From positions 1 to 41,992 of the forward strand of contig NZ_AFRW01000119.1 of NCBI RefSeq assembly GCF_000220985.1: 41,992 nt of DNA. The letters are read 5' to 3'. Under the pieces are notes generated by a model, which did not search any database, was not told where the DNA came from, and saw nothing but the letters and a program-made list of their open reading frames with translations. The DNA comes from Nesterenkonia sp. F (lineage in GTDB: Bacteria > Actinomycetota > Actinomycetes > Actinomycetales > Micrococcaceae). The translations under genes were made by a program, and so were the position numbers. This document shows, one piece after another, positions 19,979 through 29,256 of this stretch (the first letter of the stretch is position 1; every line of letters starts with the position of its first letter).

Positions 19979-21735
19979 TCGCTGTGCGTCTCGGTGTTGG
20001 GCGCGTCGCCGTCCCCGCAGACGTCGGGATTCTCCTCGCAGTACGCGTCGTACTCGTCCACGTACTGCTGGTGCTCCGCGTAGGTCTCGGCGAACTTGGT
20101 CTCGCCGGTGGCGATGTTCGTGGTCACCCAGTAGTAGTAGTCGTTGTCCGCCGGGTCCGTGGCCGCCTCAATCGCCTCCTGCGTGACCGCCTCGATCGGT
20201 CCCGGAGGCAGACCGCGATGGGCATGGGTGCTGTACTCGTTCTCGGGGTCGTCCAGCTGCTCGCGGCTCAGGTTCAGGTCGCGCTGCTCGAGCCCGTAGT
20301 TCGCCGTCGAGTCGATCTGCAGGAATCCGTCGGTCTCCGTGTTGTCCGGCTGCAGCCGGTTCTCGATGATTCCGGCGACGGTGCGATAGTCGTCCGGCTG
20401 CGCCTCGGCGGTGAGCAGCGAGGCCTTGGTGACCACCTCGTACTGCTCGGCCGGATCCGTCACGCCCGCGTCCTCGAGCCAGCCCAGCGTCTCGTCGACC
20501 ATCTGCTGCAGGATCTCCGTCGCGGTGGCGTCGACGGGGAACTGGTGCTCGCCGGCGGCCAGGTAGCCCTCCAGGCTCTCGGCCTGCCCGGGCAGCCCGA
20601 ACTCCGTGGGGTCGGCGGCCGCGTCGCGCAGCTCCCCGGCCGAGTACTCCGTCGCCTCCGCGATCTCCGCGTAGGCGTCGTCGAGCCGGGTGCCGGCGTC
20701 CAGCGCCACGTAGAGCCGGCTCTCCTGCTCGGCGGAGAGCACGCCGAGGGCGTCCTCGGCGGGCATCTGCTCATTCATCGCGTACTCACCGACCTGCAGC
20801 GTGCCGACCTCGTCGACGTCCTGCAGCGCCTGGTCGAAGGCCTCGGCACTGGCGATGATGCCCTCGGAGGCCAGGTCGTGGGCCACGGAGCTCCAGCCGT
20901 CGCCGCGCTCGACGGTGAAGGTCACCGGGCCGCCGGAGACCGCCTCGTAGTCCTCGGGCTCGCTGAAGATGCCGCCGAAGACGGTCCGGAAGACCACGGC
21001 CAGGACCACCATCAGCACCACCAGCCCGGCGAGCACGGAGGCCAGGGTGATGTTGCGCCGTCGACGGCGCTGGCGCCGCTTGTCGAGGATGCGGCGACCG
21101 GGCGTGCCGGCCAGCGGAGTCACGGTCTGGTAGCCGCGACCGTAGTCGGAGGAGCTGATGAGCACCGGAGTGCCCTCGGCGTCGTGCTCGATGTGCTCAC
21201 CGGCTCCCAGCAGCCGGGCGTCGAGCGGAGTCTCGGACGACCCCGGAGCCTGCGGTTCGTCGGACGAGCCGCGTCCTCCGCCGCTCGTCGCGGAGTCGTC
21301 GGCCTCCGTCTCGCTCTCCGTCCCACTCTCGGGACCGCTCGCCGGATCATGCTCCGGCTCCGCCCGCTCCGGCGAGAGCGCGGCATCGAGGGAGCCGGTG
21401 CCGGCGGGCGCGGGCGACGGCGCGCCGGCGGCCGCCATACCGATGGGCGCCTCCGCAGGGGTCTCGGCGGACTGCGCGAGCGGCTCCGTCGACGCGCCGT
21501 CCGCAGAGGACTCCGAGTGGTGCTCCGCAGCCTGCCCGTCGAAGAGCACGGGGCCGTCGTCGTCCCGGCTCGAGGTCTCCGGCGAGGCCGGAGCTCCCCC
21601 GTCCGACTCGCCGGCGGCCGGGTGCGACGGCGGGCTCTCCTCCGCTCGCCGCTGCCGCGCGGCGCGCTCCCTCGCCTCCCGGATCTCACGGCGGCGGCGC
21701 CGCGACCCGTGCTCGGGCGGCTGGTCATCGCTCAC
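19975..21735 (-). CDS. mltG: Endolytic murein transglycosylase MltG with long cytoplasmic extension
   Basis: Cuts nascent peptidoglycan at the membrane. 586 residues, well above the usual 340-420. Residues 1-225 are predicted disordered and cytoplasmic: a basic start, then Ser/Glu/Pro/Ala-rich sequence. A basic cluster RRQRRRRR precedes one membrane helix (229-257). The extracellular YceG-like domain shows KASLLTAEAQ with conserved Glu444, GIIENRLQ, LQIDSTANYGL and GLPPGPI (508-514). GTG at 21735 is preceded by GAGGA at good spacing. It is followed by aroE with ATGA overlap. The ruvX gene often found upstream of mltG is absent. Confidence 0.93.
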   Translation of the reverse strand: MSDDQPPEHGSRRRRREIREARERAARQRRAEESPPSHPAAGESDGGAPASPETSSRDDDGPVLFDGQAAEHHSESSADGASTEPLAQSAETPAEAPIGMAAAGAPSPAPAGTGSLDAALSPERAEPEHDPASGPESGTESETEADDSATSGGGRGSSDEPQAPGSSETPLDARLLGAGEHIEHDAEGTPVLISSSDYGRGYQTVTPLAGTPGRRILDKRRQRRRRRNITLASVLAGLVVLMVVLAVVFRTVFGGIFSEPEDYEAVSGGPVTFTVERGDGWSSVAHDLASEGIIASAEAFDQALQDVDEVGTLQVGEYAMNEQMPAEDALGVLSAEQESRLYVALDAGTRLDDAYAEIAEATEYSAGELRDAAADPTEFGLPGQAESLEGYLAAGEHQFPVDATATEILQQMVDETLGWLEDAGVTDPAEQYEVVTKASLLTAEAQPDDYRTVAGIIENRLQPDNTETDGFLQIDSTANYGLEQRDLNLSREQLDDPENEYSTHAHRGLPPGPIEAVTQEAIEAATDPADNDYYYWVTTNIATGETKFAETYAEHQQYVDEYDAYCEENPDVCGDGDAPNTETHSE

Positions 21736-22027
21736 GCGGGGGTCCTCACTGGTCGTCGAAGGGCTGGCGGGTGCCGGTCCGTCGCCGGGCGCCGTCGTCG
21801 GACGCCGGTGCTGCGCCGCGACGAGGTCGTCGCACGGGCGGCCCGGACCATGGCCCGCGCACCCGTCGGCCGGTCGGGCCGCAATGCTCGTCGCCTATCG
21901 TAATCCATCTGTGATCAGCGGGGCGCGGACCGGCTGCAGACGCCCGGCGGGCGTGTCGCCGCGATCGGCACATGGAGCGGACGACCGGATCCGGATCTGA
22001 CGAGGACGCGACCAGCGACGTGCCGGC
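21736..22027. other. Intergenic region upstream of mltG
   Basis: About 290 bases between mltG and the terminator of the DUF349 gene with no recognisable protein or RNA gene. An AT-richer patch at 21893-21920 on the minus strand contains TACGAT and may be the mltG promoter. No ruvX remnant could be recognised. Confidence 0.5.
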
Positions 22028-22048
22028 GCCCGCCCGCCGCGGGCGGGC
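22028..22048 (-). terminator. Perfect hairpin at the end of the DUF349 gene
   Basis: Nine-base arms GCCCGCCCG/CGGGCGGGC around a CCG loop, directly touching the stop codon at 22049. No T-run follows. Position and stability suggest a terminator of the actinobacterial GC-only kind. Confidence 0.65.
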
Positions 22049-23443
22049 TCATTCGCCGGAGAGCATCCGCCGCCAGCTGCGTCGGGCCTCGAGCGCCTCC
22101 TCAGCCTCCTTGATCCGATGGTCCTCGCCGTGCTCGCGGGCCGCCGTCAGCGACTCCTCGAGCTCGGCGATGGTCTCGTCGAGCTGCGCGAGCATCGAGT
22201 TCTGCCGTGCCTGAGTCTCCGGGTCCGACTGCCGCCACTGCGCGTCCTCGGCCTCGCGGAAGGCATCCTGGATGCGCTTCAGCGCGCCCTCCATGCGCTT
22301 GACGTCGCCGCGCGGCACGCGGCCGGCCTCGTCCCACCGCTCGAGCAGCGCGTGATACTGCTCGCGAACTTGGTCCGGCTTGGTGAAGGGCATCAGCTCC
22401 TCGAGCTCGGCGAGGATCTGTTCCTTGGCCGCCAGGTTCTGAGCGTATTGCGCGTCGGTCTCGGCGTTGGCCCGCTCGCGGGCGGCGAAGAAGACGTCCT
22501 GCGCCGCGCGGAACCGCGCCCACTGGGCGTCGTCGGTCTTCCGCGCGCCGCGGCCGACCGCCTTCCAGTCATCCATGAGCCGGTGGAAGGCCTTCGTCGT
22601 GGGGCCGAATTCGGTGCTGTGCTGCAGCTCCTCGGCCCGGGCGATCAGGTCCTCCTTGACCTGCTTGACCTCGGCGTGGTGCTGATCGCGCCGGCTGAAG
22701 AACGCCCGACGGTTCTTGTCGAAGGTGCTGCGGGCCGCGCGGAATCGCTTCCAGTAGGGGTCCTCCTGGGCCTTGGTGATCCGCGGCGGCTTCTTCTGCT
22801 CGGCCTTCCAGGCGTCGAAGAGCTCCTGCATACGCTGCTGGGCAGTCTTCCAGTGCTGCTGGTCCGGATCGGCCGCGGCCAGCCGCTCGGCCTCGGCGAC
22901 GATCTCCTCGCGCACGGCCAGGTGGGCGTCCACGGCGGCCTCGGCCTCGGCCTTCTCCTGCTCGGCGAGCCCGTCCACGCCGGAGGCGATCTCGTCCAGC
23001 ACTCCGCCCAGTGCGGCGACGTCGCCGACCCACGGCCCCGACTCCAGCTCGTGACGCAGAGCCTGCACGCTCTCGCGCAGGGACTTGGCGCCGTCGGCGG
23101 CGGACTCCACCCGGGCCTTCAGCAGCAGCGCCCGATCGTAGAGGTCGTCGAACTTCCGGGAGAAGTACAGCAGCGCCTCGTCGGCGGTCGCCTCGGGGTA
23201 CTGACCCACATATCCCGGAGAGCTCGCGGAACTCTCCGCCGACGATGCGGCCGTGGCTTCGTGCGCGCCGTCGCCGACCGCCGTCCGCTCGGCGTCCGCC
23301 GCGGAGCCTGCCGCCTCGACCGACCGTCGCTCCGGTCGTCCGGCGGCGAGGGCGTAGACATGTCCTTCGTCGTCGACGCGGGCAAGCTGACGCGCCTGCT
23401 CCAACGACGTCTCGTGGTGACCGGGTTTCACTGCGGGACTCAT
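22049..23443 (-). CDS. DUF349 domain protein
   Basis: 464 residues. After a 90-residue Ala/Ser-rich N-terminus the protein is almost wholly helical and charged, with repeated W-[KR]-x(n)-F-type units typical of DUF349 (HWKTAQQRMQELFDAWK, YWKRFRAARSTFDKNRRAFF, RLMDDWKAVGRGARKTDDAQ, QYHALLERWDEAGRVPRGD). The family is widespread near hisS in actinobacteria, and its molecular role is not established. ATG at 23443 is chosen over an in-frame upstream start because TAGGCT lies seven bases before it (leaderless layout) and MSPAVKPGHH begins the conserved part. It is divergent from hisS. Confidence 0.85.
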   Translation of the reverse strand: MSPAVKPGHHETSLEQARQLARVDDEGHVYALAAGRPERRSVEAAGSAADAERTAVGDGAHEATAASSAESSASSPGYVGQYPEATADEALLYFSRKFDDLYDRALLLKARVESAADGAKSLRESVQALRHELESGPWVGDVAALGGVLDEIASGVDGLAEQEKAEAEAAVDAHLAVREEIVAEAERLAAADPDQQHWKTAQQRMQELFDAWKAEQKKPPRITKAQEDPYWKRFRAARSTFDKNRRAFFSRRDQHHAEVKQVKEDLIARAEELQHSTEFGPTTKAFHRLMDDWKAVGRGARKTDDAQWARFRAAQDVFFAARERANAETDAQYAQNLAAKEQILAELEELMPFTKPDQVREQYHALLERWDEAGRVPRGDVKRMEGALKRIQDAFREAEDAQWRQSDPETQARQNSMLAQLDETIAELEESLTAAREHGEDHRIKEAEEALEARRSWRRMLSGE

Positions 23444-23450
23444 GTCCACC

Positions 23451-23456
23451 AGCCTA
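23451..23456 (-). promoter_or_regulatory. Candidate -10 box for the DUF349 gene (leaderless layout)
   Basis: TAGGCT on the minus strand, seven bases before ATG at 23443. The GGTGG between them is too close to act as a normal Shine-Dalgarno. Confidence 0.5.
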
Positions 23457-23628
23457 CCGGCCCGCACTCGCCGACGGTGAGCTGCACCTCAGCCGCGTCG
23501 AGCGCCACGGACCGACGACGCAGACCGACGACGCGGGCCGACCTGGCCTCCGACCCCGAGCTGACGCCGAGCCGGGCCCGAGCCCACACCGGCCTGCGCC
23601 CAGCTCACCGCGCGCCCTCGACGGCCGG

Positions 23629-23634
23629 TATGAT
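23629..23634 (+). promoter_or_regulatory. Candidate -10 box for hisS
   Basis: TATGAT, the best -10 match in the DUF349-hisS divergent region. Transcription near 23641 would give a leader of about 100 bases that begins with a perfect hairpin. Confidence 0.5.
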
Positions 23635-23645
23635 GTCCTGCGGCC

Positions 23646-23663
23646 CCCGGACCGCGGTCCGGG
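23646..23663 (+). other. Perfect palindrome in the hisS leader
   Basis: CCCGGACCGCGGTCCGGG, nine-base arms with no spacer, close to the predicted transcript 5' end. It could be an RNA hairpin that stabilises the transcript or a protein site. No T-box features were seen. Confidence 0.5.
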
Positions 23664-23739
23664 CTCGTCCCGGCGCCGCGACGACGCCGCGACACGCCGC
23701 CCGCACCATCCCCACGATCACGAGGAGCGCGCACCCTCC

Positions 23740-25065
23740 ATGGCACGTTCGACCTCCCTGTCCGGCTTCACCGAGTGGCTTCCCGACGAGCGCCTCGTGG
23801 AGCTGCATGTGCTCGACACGCTGCGGGAGGTCTTCGAGGCCCATGGGTTCGCCTCCGTGGAGGCGCGCGCGGTCGAGACCATCGACACGCTGCTCCAGAA
23901 GGGCGAGATCGACAAGGAGATCTACGGCATCTCCCGGCTGCAGGACGACGAGTCCTCCGCCAAGGACGCCCGGCTGGCGCTCCACTTCGACCTGACCGTG
24001 CCCTTCGCCCGCTATGTGGTGGAGAACGCCGGGCACCTGGCCTTCCCCTTCCGCCGGTACCAGATGCAGAAGGTCTGGCGCGGCGAGCGGCCCCAGGAGG
24101 GGCGTTACCGCGAGTTCACCCAGGCCGACATCGACATCGTCGGCGACGGTGCGCTGCCGTTCCGCAGCGACGTCGAGATGGTCGTGGTCATGGCCCGTGC
24201 GCTGGAGCGGCTGCCCATCGGCGACTTCCGCCTCCGGCTGAACAACCGCAAGCTCTCCGAGGGCTTCTACCGCTCCATCGGCCTGGAGGACACCGCCGCG
24301 GTGCTGCGGGCGATCGACAAGCTGGAGAAGATCGGGCCGGAGAAGGTCGCCGCCGAACTGTCCGAGACCGCCGGGGCCACCCGGGAGCAGGCCGACGCGG
24401 CGCTGAAGCTGGCCGAGATCCGCACTGACGACACCTCCTTCGTCGAGCAGGTCCGCGCCCTGGGCGGCGAGCACGAGCTGCTGGAGGAGGGCCTGGCCGA
24501 GCTGACCGAGGTCGTCGGCGAGCTGGAGCGCCGAGTGCCCGGCCGCGTCGTCGCCGACCTGTCCATCGCCCGCGGACTGGACTACTACACCGGCACGGTC
24601 TGCGAGACCGTGCTGGTCGGCCGCGAGTCGCTGGGCTCGATCTGCTCGGGCGGCCGCTACGAGTCGCTGGCCTCGACGGGGAAGCGCAGCTTCCCCGGCG
24701 TGGGGCTCTCCATCGGCGTGACGCGGCTGGTCTCCCAGATCCTCAAGGACGTCACCGCCACCCGCTCGGTGCCCAGCGCGGTCTACATGACCCTGCGCAC
24801 CGACGAGGAGTGGGGCGCGGCCCAGGACGTGGCCGACACGCTGCGCGCCCGCGGCATCGCCGTCGAGGTCGCGCTGACCGCGGAGAAGTTCGGCAAGCAG
24901 ATCCGCCACGCCGACCGGCGCGGCATCCCCTTCGTCTGGTTCACCGACGCCGAGGGGAACCACGAGGTCAAGGACATCCGCTCCGGCGAGCAGACCCCCG
25001 CCGATCCGCAGACATGGACTCCGCCGCTCGAGGACGCCGCCCCCCGCGTGGTGCCCGTCGAGTGA
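23740..25065 (+). CDS. hisS: Histidyl-tRNA synthetase
   Basis: Class II synthetase charging tRNA-His. 441 residues. Motif 2 reads FRRYQMQKVWRGERPQEG followed by REFTQADIDIVG. The histidine-binding motifs include HFDLTVPFARYV and RGLDYYTGTVCE. Motif 3 is GVGLSIGVTRL. The C-terminal anticodon-binding domain has EWGAAQDVADTLRARGI and KFGKQIRHADRRGIPFVW. ATG at 23740 has GAGGAG about twelve bases upstream. It is the first gene of the hisS-aspS pair. Confidence 0.97.
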   Translation: MARSTSLSGFTEWLPDERLVELHVLDTLREVFEAHGFASVEARAVETIDTLLQKGEIDKEIYGISRLQDDESSAKDARLALHFDLTVPFARYVVENAGHLAFPFRRYQMQKVWRGERPQEGRYREFTQADIDIVGDGALPFRSDVEMVVVMARALERLPIGDFRLRLNNRKLSEGFYRSIGLEDTAAVLRAIDKLEKIGPEKVAAELSETAGATREQADAALKLAEIRTDDTSFVEQVRALGGEHELLEEGLAELTEVVGELERRVPGRVVADLSIARGLDYYTGTVCETVLVGRESLGSICSGGRYESLASTGKRSFPGVGLSIGVTRLVSQILKDVTATRSVPSAVYMTLRTDEEWGAAQDVADTLRARGIAVEVALTAEKFGKQIRHADRRGIPFVWFTDAEGNHEVKDIRSGEQTPADPQTWTPPLEDAAPRVVPVE

Positions 25066-25088
25066 TCGCGGAGTCGCCCTCCGGGCGC

Positions 25089-25106
25089 CGCGGGCCGACG
25101 CCCGCG
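25089..25106 (+). terminator. Possible hairpin after hisS
   Basis: CGCGGGC-cgac-GCCCGCG, a seven-base-pair stem with a four-base loop, 24 bases after the hisS stop. There is no T-run, and it may only attenuate read-through into aspS. Confidence 0.35.
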
Positions 25107-25127
25107 ACCCGGCCGACCCGCCAGTGA

Positions 25128-25133
25128 CAGAAT
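25128..25133 (+). promoter_or_regulatory. Weak -10 candidate for aspS
   Basis: CAGAAT in the hisS-aspS gap, followed by a long leader that includes the C10 run. There is no recognisable -35, so aspS may instead depend on hisS transcription. Confidence 0.25.
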
Positions 25134-25150
25134 CATCCGGACGACCGCCT

Positions 25151-25160
25151 CCCCCCCCCC
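25151..25160. repeat. Run of ten C
   Basis: An uninterrupted C10 tract in the hisS-aspS gap, the longest single-base run noticed in the window. Its exact length is doubtful given the indels seen at shorter G/C runs elsewhere. Confidence 0.85.
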
Positions 25161-25244
25161 GGAGAGCTGAGCCGATCCGGGCTCCGACCAGCCGATGCGA
25201 CCGGCCGACTCCGCGACCGCCGGAGGGCCTGAAGGAAGGACGAC

Positions 25245-27053
25245 GTGCTCCGCACACTGCACAACGGCGACGTGAACGCCGCACACATCTCCGAGACCGT
25301 GACCCTGGTGGGCTGGGTGGCCCGTCGCCGCGACCACGGCGGCGTGGCCTTCCTCGACCTGCGCGACGCCTCCGGCGTGGTGCAGGTCGTCGTCCGCGAG
25401 GAGGAGGACTTCGCGCCGCTGCGCAATGAGTTCGTCCTGCAGGTCACCGGCACCGTCGAGCGGCGACCGGAGGGCAACGAGAACCCGCACCTGGCCTCCG
25501 GCGAGGTCGAGGTGATCGCCTCCTCCGTGACGGTGCTGAACAGCGCGGCCCCGCTGCCCTTCCAGATGGACGCGCACCAGGAGGTCGGTGAGGAGGCGCG
25601 GCTGCGCCACCGCTACCTGGACCTGCGCCGCGAGGGCCCGCAGCGGGCGCTGCGGCTGCGCTCGGAGGCCAATCGCGTCGCCCGCGAGCTGCTGCACTCC
25701 GAACGGTTCACCGAGATCGAGACTCCGACGCTGACCCGCTCGACGCCCGAGGGCGCCCGGGACTTCCTGGTGCCGGCCCGCCTGGCGCCGGGCTCCTGGT
25801 ACGCGCTGCCGCAGTCGCCGCAGCTGTTCAAGCAGCTGCTGCAGGTCGGCGGCTTCGAACGCTACTACCAGATCGCCCGCTGCTACCGGGACGAGGACTT
25901 CCGCGCCGACCGGCAGCCGGAGTTCACCCAGCTGGACATCGAGGCCAGCTTCGTCGAGCAGGACGACGTCATCTCACTCTCCGAGGAGCTGGTCCGCCGG
26001 CTCTGGGCGCTGATCGACGTGGAGATCGACGCCCCGATCCCGCACATCACCTACCGCGAGGCGATGGCCCGCTACGGCACCGACAAGCCGGATCTGCGCT
26101 TCGGGCTGGAGCTGACCGAGCTGACCGAGTACTTCGCCGAGACGCCCTTCCGCGTCTTCCAGGCCCCCTACGTCGGCGCCGTCGTCATGCCCGGCGGCGC
26201 CTCCCAGCCGCGGCGGATGCTGGACGCCTGGCAGGAGTGGGCCAAGCAGCGCGGCGCCAAGGGTCTCGCCTATGTGCTGGTCGGCGAGGACGGCGAGCTC
26301 TCCGGTCCGGTGGCCAAGAACATCTCGGAGACCGAGAAGGCCGGCCTGGCCGAGGCCGTGGGCGCGAACCCCGGCGACTGCATCTTCTTCGGCGCCGGCG
26401 AGGCCTCGGCCTCCCGCGGTCTGCTGGGTGCGGCCCGCGTGGAGATCGCCGAGACCGTCGGTCTCATCGACCACGACGCCTGGTCCTTCGTCTGGGTCGT
26501 CGACGCGCCGATGTTCGAGCCGACCGACGAGGCGACCGCCGCCGGCGACGTCGCCGTGGGCTCGGGCGCCTGGACTGCCGTCCACCACGCCTTCACCGCG
26601 CCGAAGCCGGAGTTCGCCGACAGCTTCGACACCGACCCCGGTGCTGCCCTGGCCAATGCCTACGACCTGGTCTGCAACGGCAACGAGATCGCCGGCGGCT
26701 CGCTGCGTGTCCACCGTCAGGACGTGCAGGAGCGGATCTTCGAGGTCATGGGCATCGGCGAGGAGGAGGCCCGCGAGAAGTTCGGCTTCCTGCTCGACGC
26801 CTTCCAGTTCGGCGCCCCGCCGCACGGCGGCATCGCCTTCGGCTGGGACCGCGTGGTCGCTCTGCTGGCCGGCGAGGAGTCGATCCGCGAGGTCATCGCC
26901 TTCCCGAAGTCCGGGGGCGGATTCGACCCGCTGACCGCCGCACCGGCGCCGATCACCGCCCAGCAGCGCAAGGAGGCCGGCGTCGACGCGACGCGGGAGC
27001 CGGCGACGGCCGAAGGCGTGCAGGAGGCGAAGCAGCCGGTCGACGAGTCCTGA
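25245..27053 (+). CDS. aspS: Aspartyl-tRNA synthetase
   Basis: Class II synthetase. 602 residues, bacterial type with the GAD insertion. The N-terminal OB-fold has [19 protein letters not shown]; motif 2 is [21 protein letters not shown] with EFTQLDIE; motif 3 contains [12 protein letters not shown]. The flipping-loop region reads [14 protein letters not shown] and [16 protein letters not shown] at 25245 is supported by AAGGAAGGA about six bases upstream. The last 40 residues form an Ala/Glu-rich tail. Whether it also charges tRNA-Asn cannot be judged here; gatCAB genes are not in the window. Confidence 0.97.
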   Translation: MLRTLHNGDVNAAHISETVTLVGWVARRRDHGGVAFLDLRDASGVVQVVVREEEDFAPLRNEFVLQVTGTVERRPEGNENPHLASGEVEVIASSVTVLNSAAPLPFQMDAHQEVGEEARLRHRYLDLRREGPQRALRLRSEANRVARELLHSERFTEIETPTLTRSTPEGARDFLVPARLAPGSWYALPQSPQLFKQLLQVGGFERYYQIARCYRDEDFRADRQPEFTQLDIEASFVEQDDVISLSEELVRRLWALIDVEIDAPIPHITYREAMARYGTDKPDLRFGLELTELTEYFAETPFRVFQAPYVGAVVMPGGASQPRRMLDAWQEWAKQRGAKGLAYVLVGEDGELSGPVAKNISETEKAGLAEAVGANPGDCIFFGAGEASASRGLLGAARVEIAETVGLIDHDAWSFVWVVDAPMFEPTDEATAAGDVAVGSGAWTAVHHAFTAPKPEFADSFDTDPGAALANAYDLVCNGNEIAGGSLRVHRQDVQERIFEVMGIGEEEAREKFGFLLDAFQFGAPPHGGIAFGWDRVVALLAGEESIREVIAFPKSGGGFDPLTAAPAPITAQQRKEAGVDATREPATAEGVQEAKQPVDES

Positions 27054-27097
27054 GACGCTGCGCCGGCGTCGGCGAGACCGATGCCGGAGGACCTCGT

Positions 27098-27130
27098 GAG
27101 AGGGCGCGTGCCGCGAGCCCGCGCCCTCTC
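27098..27130. terminator. Bidirectional terminator between aspS and dtd
   Basis: GAGAGGGCGCG/CGCGCCCTCTC, eleven base pairs around an eleven-base loop, midway between the convergent stops of aspS (+) and dtd (-). It could serve both strands. Confidence 0.7.
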
Positions 27131-27159
27131 GCACCTCCGGGGCCTCGCACCGTCGGGAC

Positions 27160-27627
27160 TCACTCCCGCCGAGGGCCGCGGAGCTCCTCGGTGTCGACGA
27201 CGAGCGTCACCGGTCCGTCGTTGACCATGTCGATCTCCATGTCTGCGCCGAAGCTTCCGGTGTGCACCCGGGCGCCGAGGCGGCGCAGCGCGGAGACGAA
27301 GGTCTCGTAGAGCGGCTCGCTGACCGGGCCGGGGGCAGCACGGCTCCACGAGGGTCGGCGACCGCGGCGGACGTCGCCGTGCAGCGTGAACTGACTGACC
27401 ACCAGCAGGGGAGCACCGGCCTGCTCGCAGGACCGCTCCCCCGCCAGGACCCGCAGCCGGAAGACCTTGTCGGCCAGCAGCTCGGCCTCCTCGGCGGTGT
27501 CCTGGTGGGCGACGCCGAGCAGCACCACCAGCCCTCGGCCGTCGAAGCCGTTCGCCGTCGCCCGGGGGTCGTCGTCGCCGGTCAGCCGGACATGGGCGCG
27601 GGAGACGCGTTGGATGACAGCACGCAT
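27160..27627 (-). CDS. dtd: D-aminoacyl-tRNA deacylase
   Basis: Hydrolyses D-aminoacyl-tRNAs and so protects translation; fitting beside two tRNA synthetase genes. 155 residues. It has MRAVIQRVSRAHV at the N-terminus, the catalytic-pocket SQFTLHGD, and SFGADMEIDMVNDGPVT with the Gly-Pro cross-subunit motif (NDGPVT). ATG at 27627 lies seven bases after CAGAAT (27635-27640); the intervening GGAG is too close for a Shine-Dalgarno, so it may be leaderless. Divergent from rarA. Confidence 0.95.
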   Translation of the reverse strand: MRAVIQRVSRAHVRLTGDDDPRATANGFDGRGLVVLLGVAHQDTAEEAELLADKVFRLRVLAGERSCEQAGAPLLVVSQFTLHGDVRRGRRPSWSRAAPGPVSEPLYETFVSALRRLGARVHTGSFGADMEIDMVNDGPVTLVVDTEELRGPRRE

Positions 27628-27634
27628 GCTCCAT

Positions 27635-27640
27635 ATTCTG
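27635..27640 (-). promoter_or_regulatory. Candidate -10 box for dtd (leaderless layout)
   Basis: CAGAAT on the minus strand, seven bases before the dtd ATG. Confidence 0.4.
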
Positions 27641-27700
27641 GCACGGGCCGCCGCGCACGCCCCCGACCTCGCCGTGACGCGGCCGCCGGCTCCGGCGCGA

Positions 27701-27706
27701 TAGAGT
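27701..27706 (+). promoter_or_regulatory. Candidate -10 box for rarA
   Basis: TAGAGT, giving a predicted start near 27713 and a leader of about 42 bases that contains repeated GAGGAGGCGAGG purine-rich sequence acting as the ribosome site. Confidence 0.45.
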
Positions 27707-27754
27707 CGGGGCGGATCCGTCCGACGATGGCTGCGAGGAGGCGAGGAGGCGAGG

Positions 27755-29143
27755 GTGACCGATCAGCTCGGCGGGGACCTGTTCTCCAGCGCACAGTCCG
27801 ACGACGGCGCGGCCCGGGCGTCCGGAACCGGACGCCACACGCCGCTGGCGGTGCGCATGCGCCCCCGCTCCCTGGACGAGATCGTCGGCCAGCAGCATCT
27901 GCTCGAGCCCGGCTCGCCGCTGCACGTGCTCGCCGAGGGCTCGCGGGGTCCGGCAGGTCCGGCGTCGGTCATCCTCTACGGGCCGCCGGGCACCGGCAAG
28001 ACGACCATCGCCCACGTCATCGCCCGCGGGGACACGCGCCGCTTCGTCGAGCTCTCCGCGATCCGCGCCGGGGTCAAGGACGTCCGCAGAGTCATGGATC
28101 AGGCCCTGGACGACCGCGATCTGCGCGGCGTGACCACGGTGCTCTTCCTGGACGAGATCCACCGCTTCAACAAGGCGCAGCAGGATGCGCTGCTGCCCGG
28201 CGTGGAGAACGGATGGATCATCCTGGTCGCCGCGACCACGGAGAACCCCTCCTTCTCCATCATCTCGCCGCTGCTCTCCCGCTCGCTGATGCTCACCCTG
28301 CAGCCGCTGACCGAGGATGACCTCGGCGGACTGCTCGATCGGGCGCTGAGCGAACCGCGCGGGCTGGACGGCACGCTGGCCCTCGAGGACGAGGCGCGCG
28401 GCCATATCCTGCGGATGTCCGGCGGCGACGCCCGGCGGGTGCTGACCACGCTGGAGGCCGCGGCCGCCGTCGCCGCAGGGCGCGACGAGGGCGCCGAGGA
28501 CGCCGGCGTGATCACCGCCGCCGACGCCGAGCAGGCCATGGACCATGCCGTGCAGCGCTATGACCGCGACGGTGATCAGCACTACGACATCATCTCGGCG
28601 TTCATCAAGTCGCTGCGCGGCTCCGACCCCGACGCCGCGCTGCACTGGCTGGCCCGGATGATCGTCGCCGGCGAGGATCCCCGGTTCATCGCCCGGCGCC
28701 TGGTGATCGCCGCCGGCGAGGAGGTCGGGATGGCCGACCCCACCGCTCTGCAGACGGCCGTGGCCGCCGCCCAGTCCGTGCAGCTCATCGGCATGCCCGA
28801 GGCGCGCATCCTGCTCGCCGAGGCGACGGTGCACATCGCCACCGCCCCGAAGTCGAACGCCTCCTATCAGGCGCTCGACGCCGCCATCGCCGATGTGAAG
28901 GCCGGACGGACCGGCACCGTGCCGCCCCATCTGCGCGACGCCCACTACGCCGGCGCGGCGCGCATGGGGCACGGGGCCGAGTACGCCTACGCCCACGACG
29001 GCCCGCACCATGTGGTGCCGCAGCAGTATCCGCCCGACGAACTGGTCGGCGTCGACTACTACCGGCCCAGCGGCAACGGCCAGGAACGGGCCGTCGCCGA
29101 CCGGTTGGAACGACTGCGTGCGATCGTGCGCGGACAGCGCTGA
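27755..29143 (+). CDS. rarA: Replication-associated recombination protein A (RarA/MgsA), AAA+ ATPase
   Basis: AAA+ ATPase acting at stalled replication forks, related to clamp-loader subunits. 462 residues. Walker [10 protein letters not shown] at 76-84, Walker [20 protein letters not shown], sensor 1 [10 protein letters not shown], arginine-finger region ISPLLSRSL, sensor 2 [10 protein letters not shown], and the C-terminal MgsA domain with [21 protein letters not shown]-like sequence. GTG at 27755 follows a purine-rich GGAGG ribosome site. The rpsD and alaS genes that often follow rarA in Micrococcales are not here. Confidence 0.95.
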   Translation: MTDQLGGDLFSSAQSDDGAARASGTGRHTPLAVRMRPRSLDEIVGQQHLLEPGSPLHVLAEGSRGPAGPASVILYGPPGTGKTTIAHVIARGDTRRFVELSAIRAGVKDVRRVMDQALDDRDLRGVTTVLFLDEIHRFNKAQQDALLPGVENGWIILVAATTENPSFSIISPLLSRSLMLTLQPLTEDDLGGLLDRALSEPRGLDGTLALEDEARGHILRMSGGDARRVLTTLEAAAAVAAGRDEGAEDAGVITAADAEQAMDHAVQRYDRDGDQHYDIISAFIKSLRGSDPDAALHWLARMIVAGEDPRFIARRLVIAAGEEVGMADPTALQTAVAAAQSVQLIGMPEARILLAEATVHIATAPKSNASYQALDAAIADVKAGRTGTVPPHLRDAHYAGAARMGHGAEYAYAHDGPHHVVPQQYPPDELVGVDYYRPSGNGQERAVADRLERLRAIVRGQR

Positions 29144-29214
29144 GCGTTCCCCCGATGCGTCGACGCTGAGGGACCCGAGCAGCCGCTCCGTGCCGAGCCC
29201 CCGACCTCACACGA

Positions 29215-29256
29215 CGAACGGGCCCGGCCCCTCCATGGAGGGGCCGGGCCCGTTCG
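29215..29256. terminator. 42-base perfect palindrome, bidirectional terminator
   Basis: Two 21-base arms meet without spacer at CCATGG; the left arm begins CGAACGGGCCCGGCCCC. It lies between the convergent ends of rarA (+) and qcrB (-), 71 and 33 bases from their stops, and would form a very stable hairpin on either strand. Confidence 0.85.

Noticed and set aside
19984-21903. Plus-strand open frame of about 640 codons opposite mltG
   Set aside because: Antisense shadow of mltG; Arg/Leu/Gly-rich with no start signal or recognisable domain.
21746-21973. Small minus-strand open frame upstream of mltG, considered as a ruvX remnant
   Set aside because: Its translation is Arg/Pro-rich and lacks the RuvX start motif or catalytic acidic residues.
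23646-23663. T-box or histidine-responsive leader before hisS
   Set aside because: No T-box sequence, specifier loop or leader peptide with histidine codons was found; only a palindrome is present.
25151-25160. Phase-variation tract
   Set aside because: Housekeeping synthetase genes are unlikely phase-variable loci, and the tract is intergenic with uncertain length.
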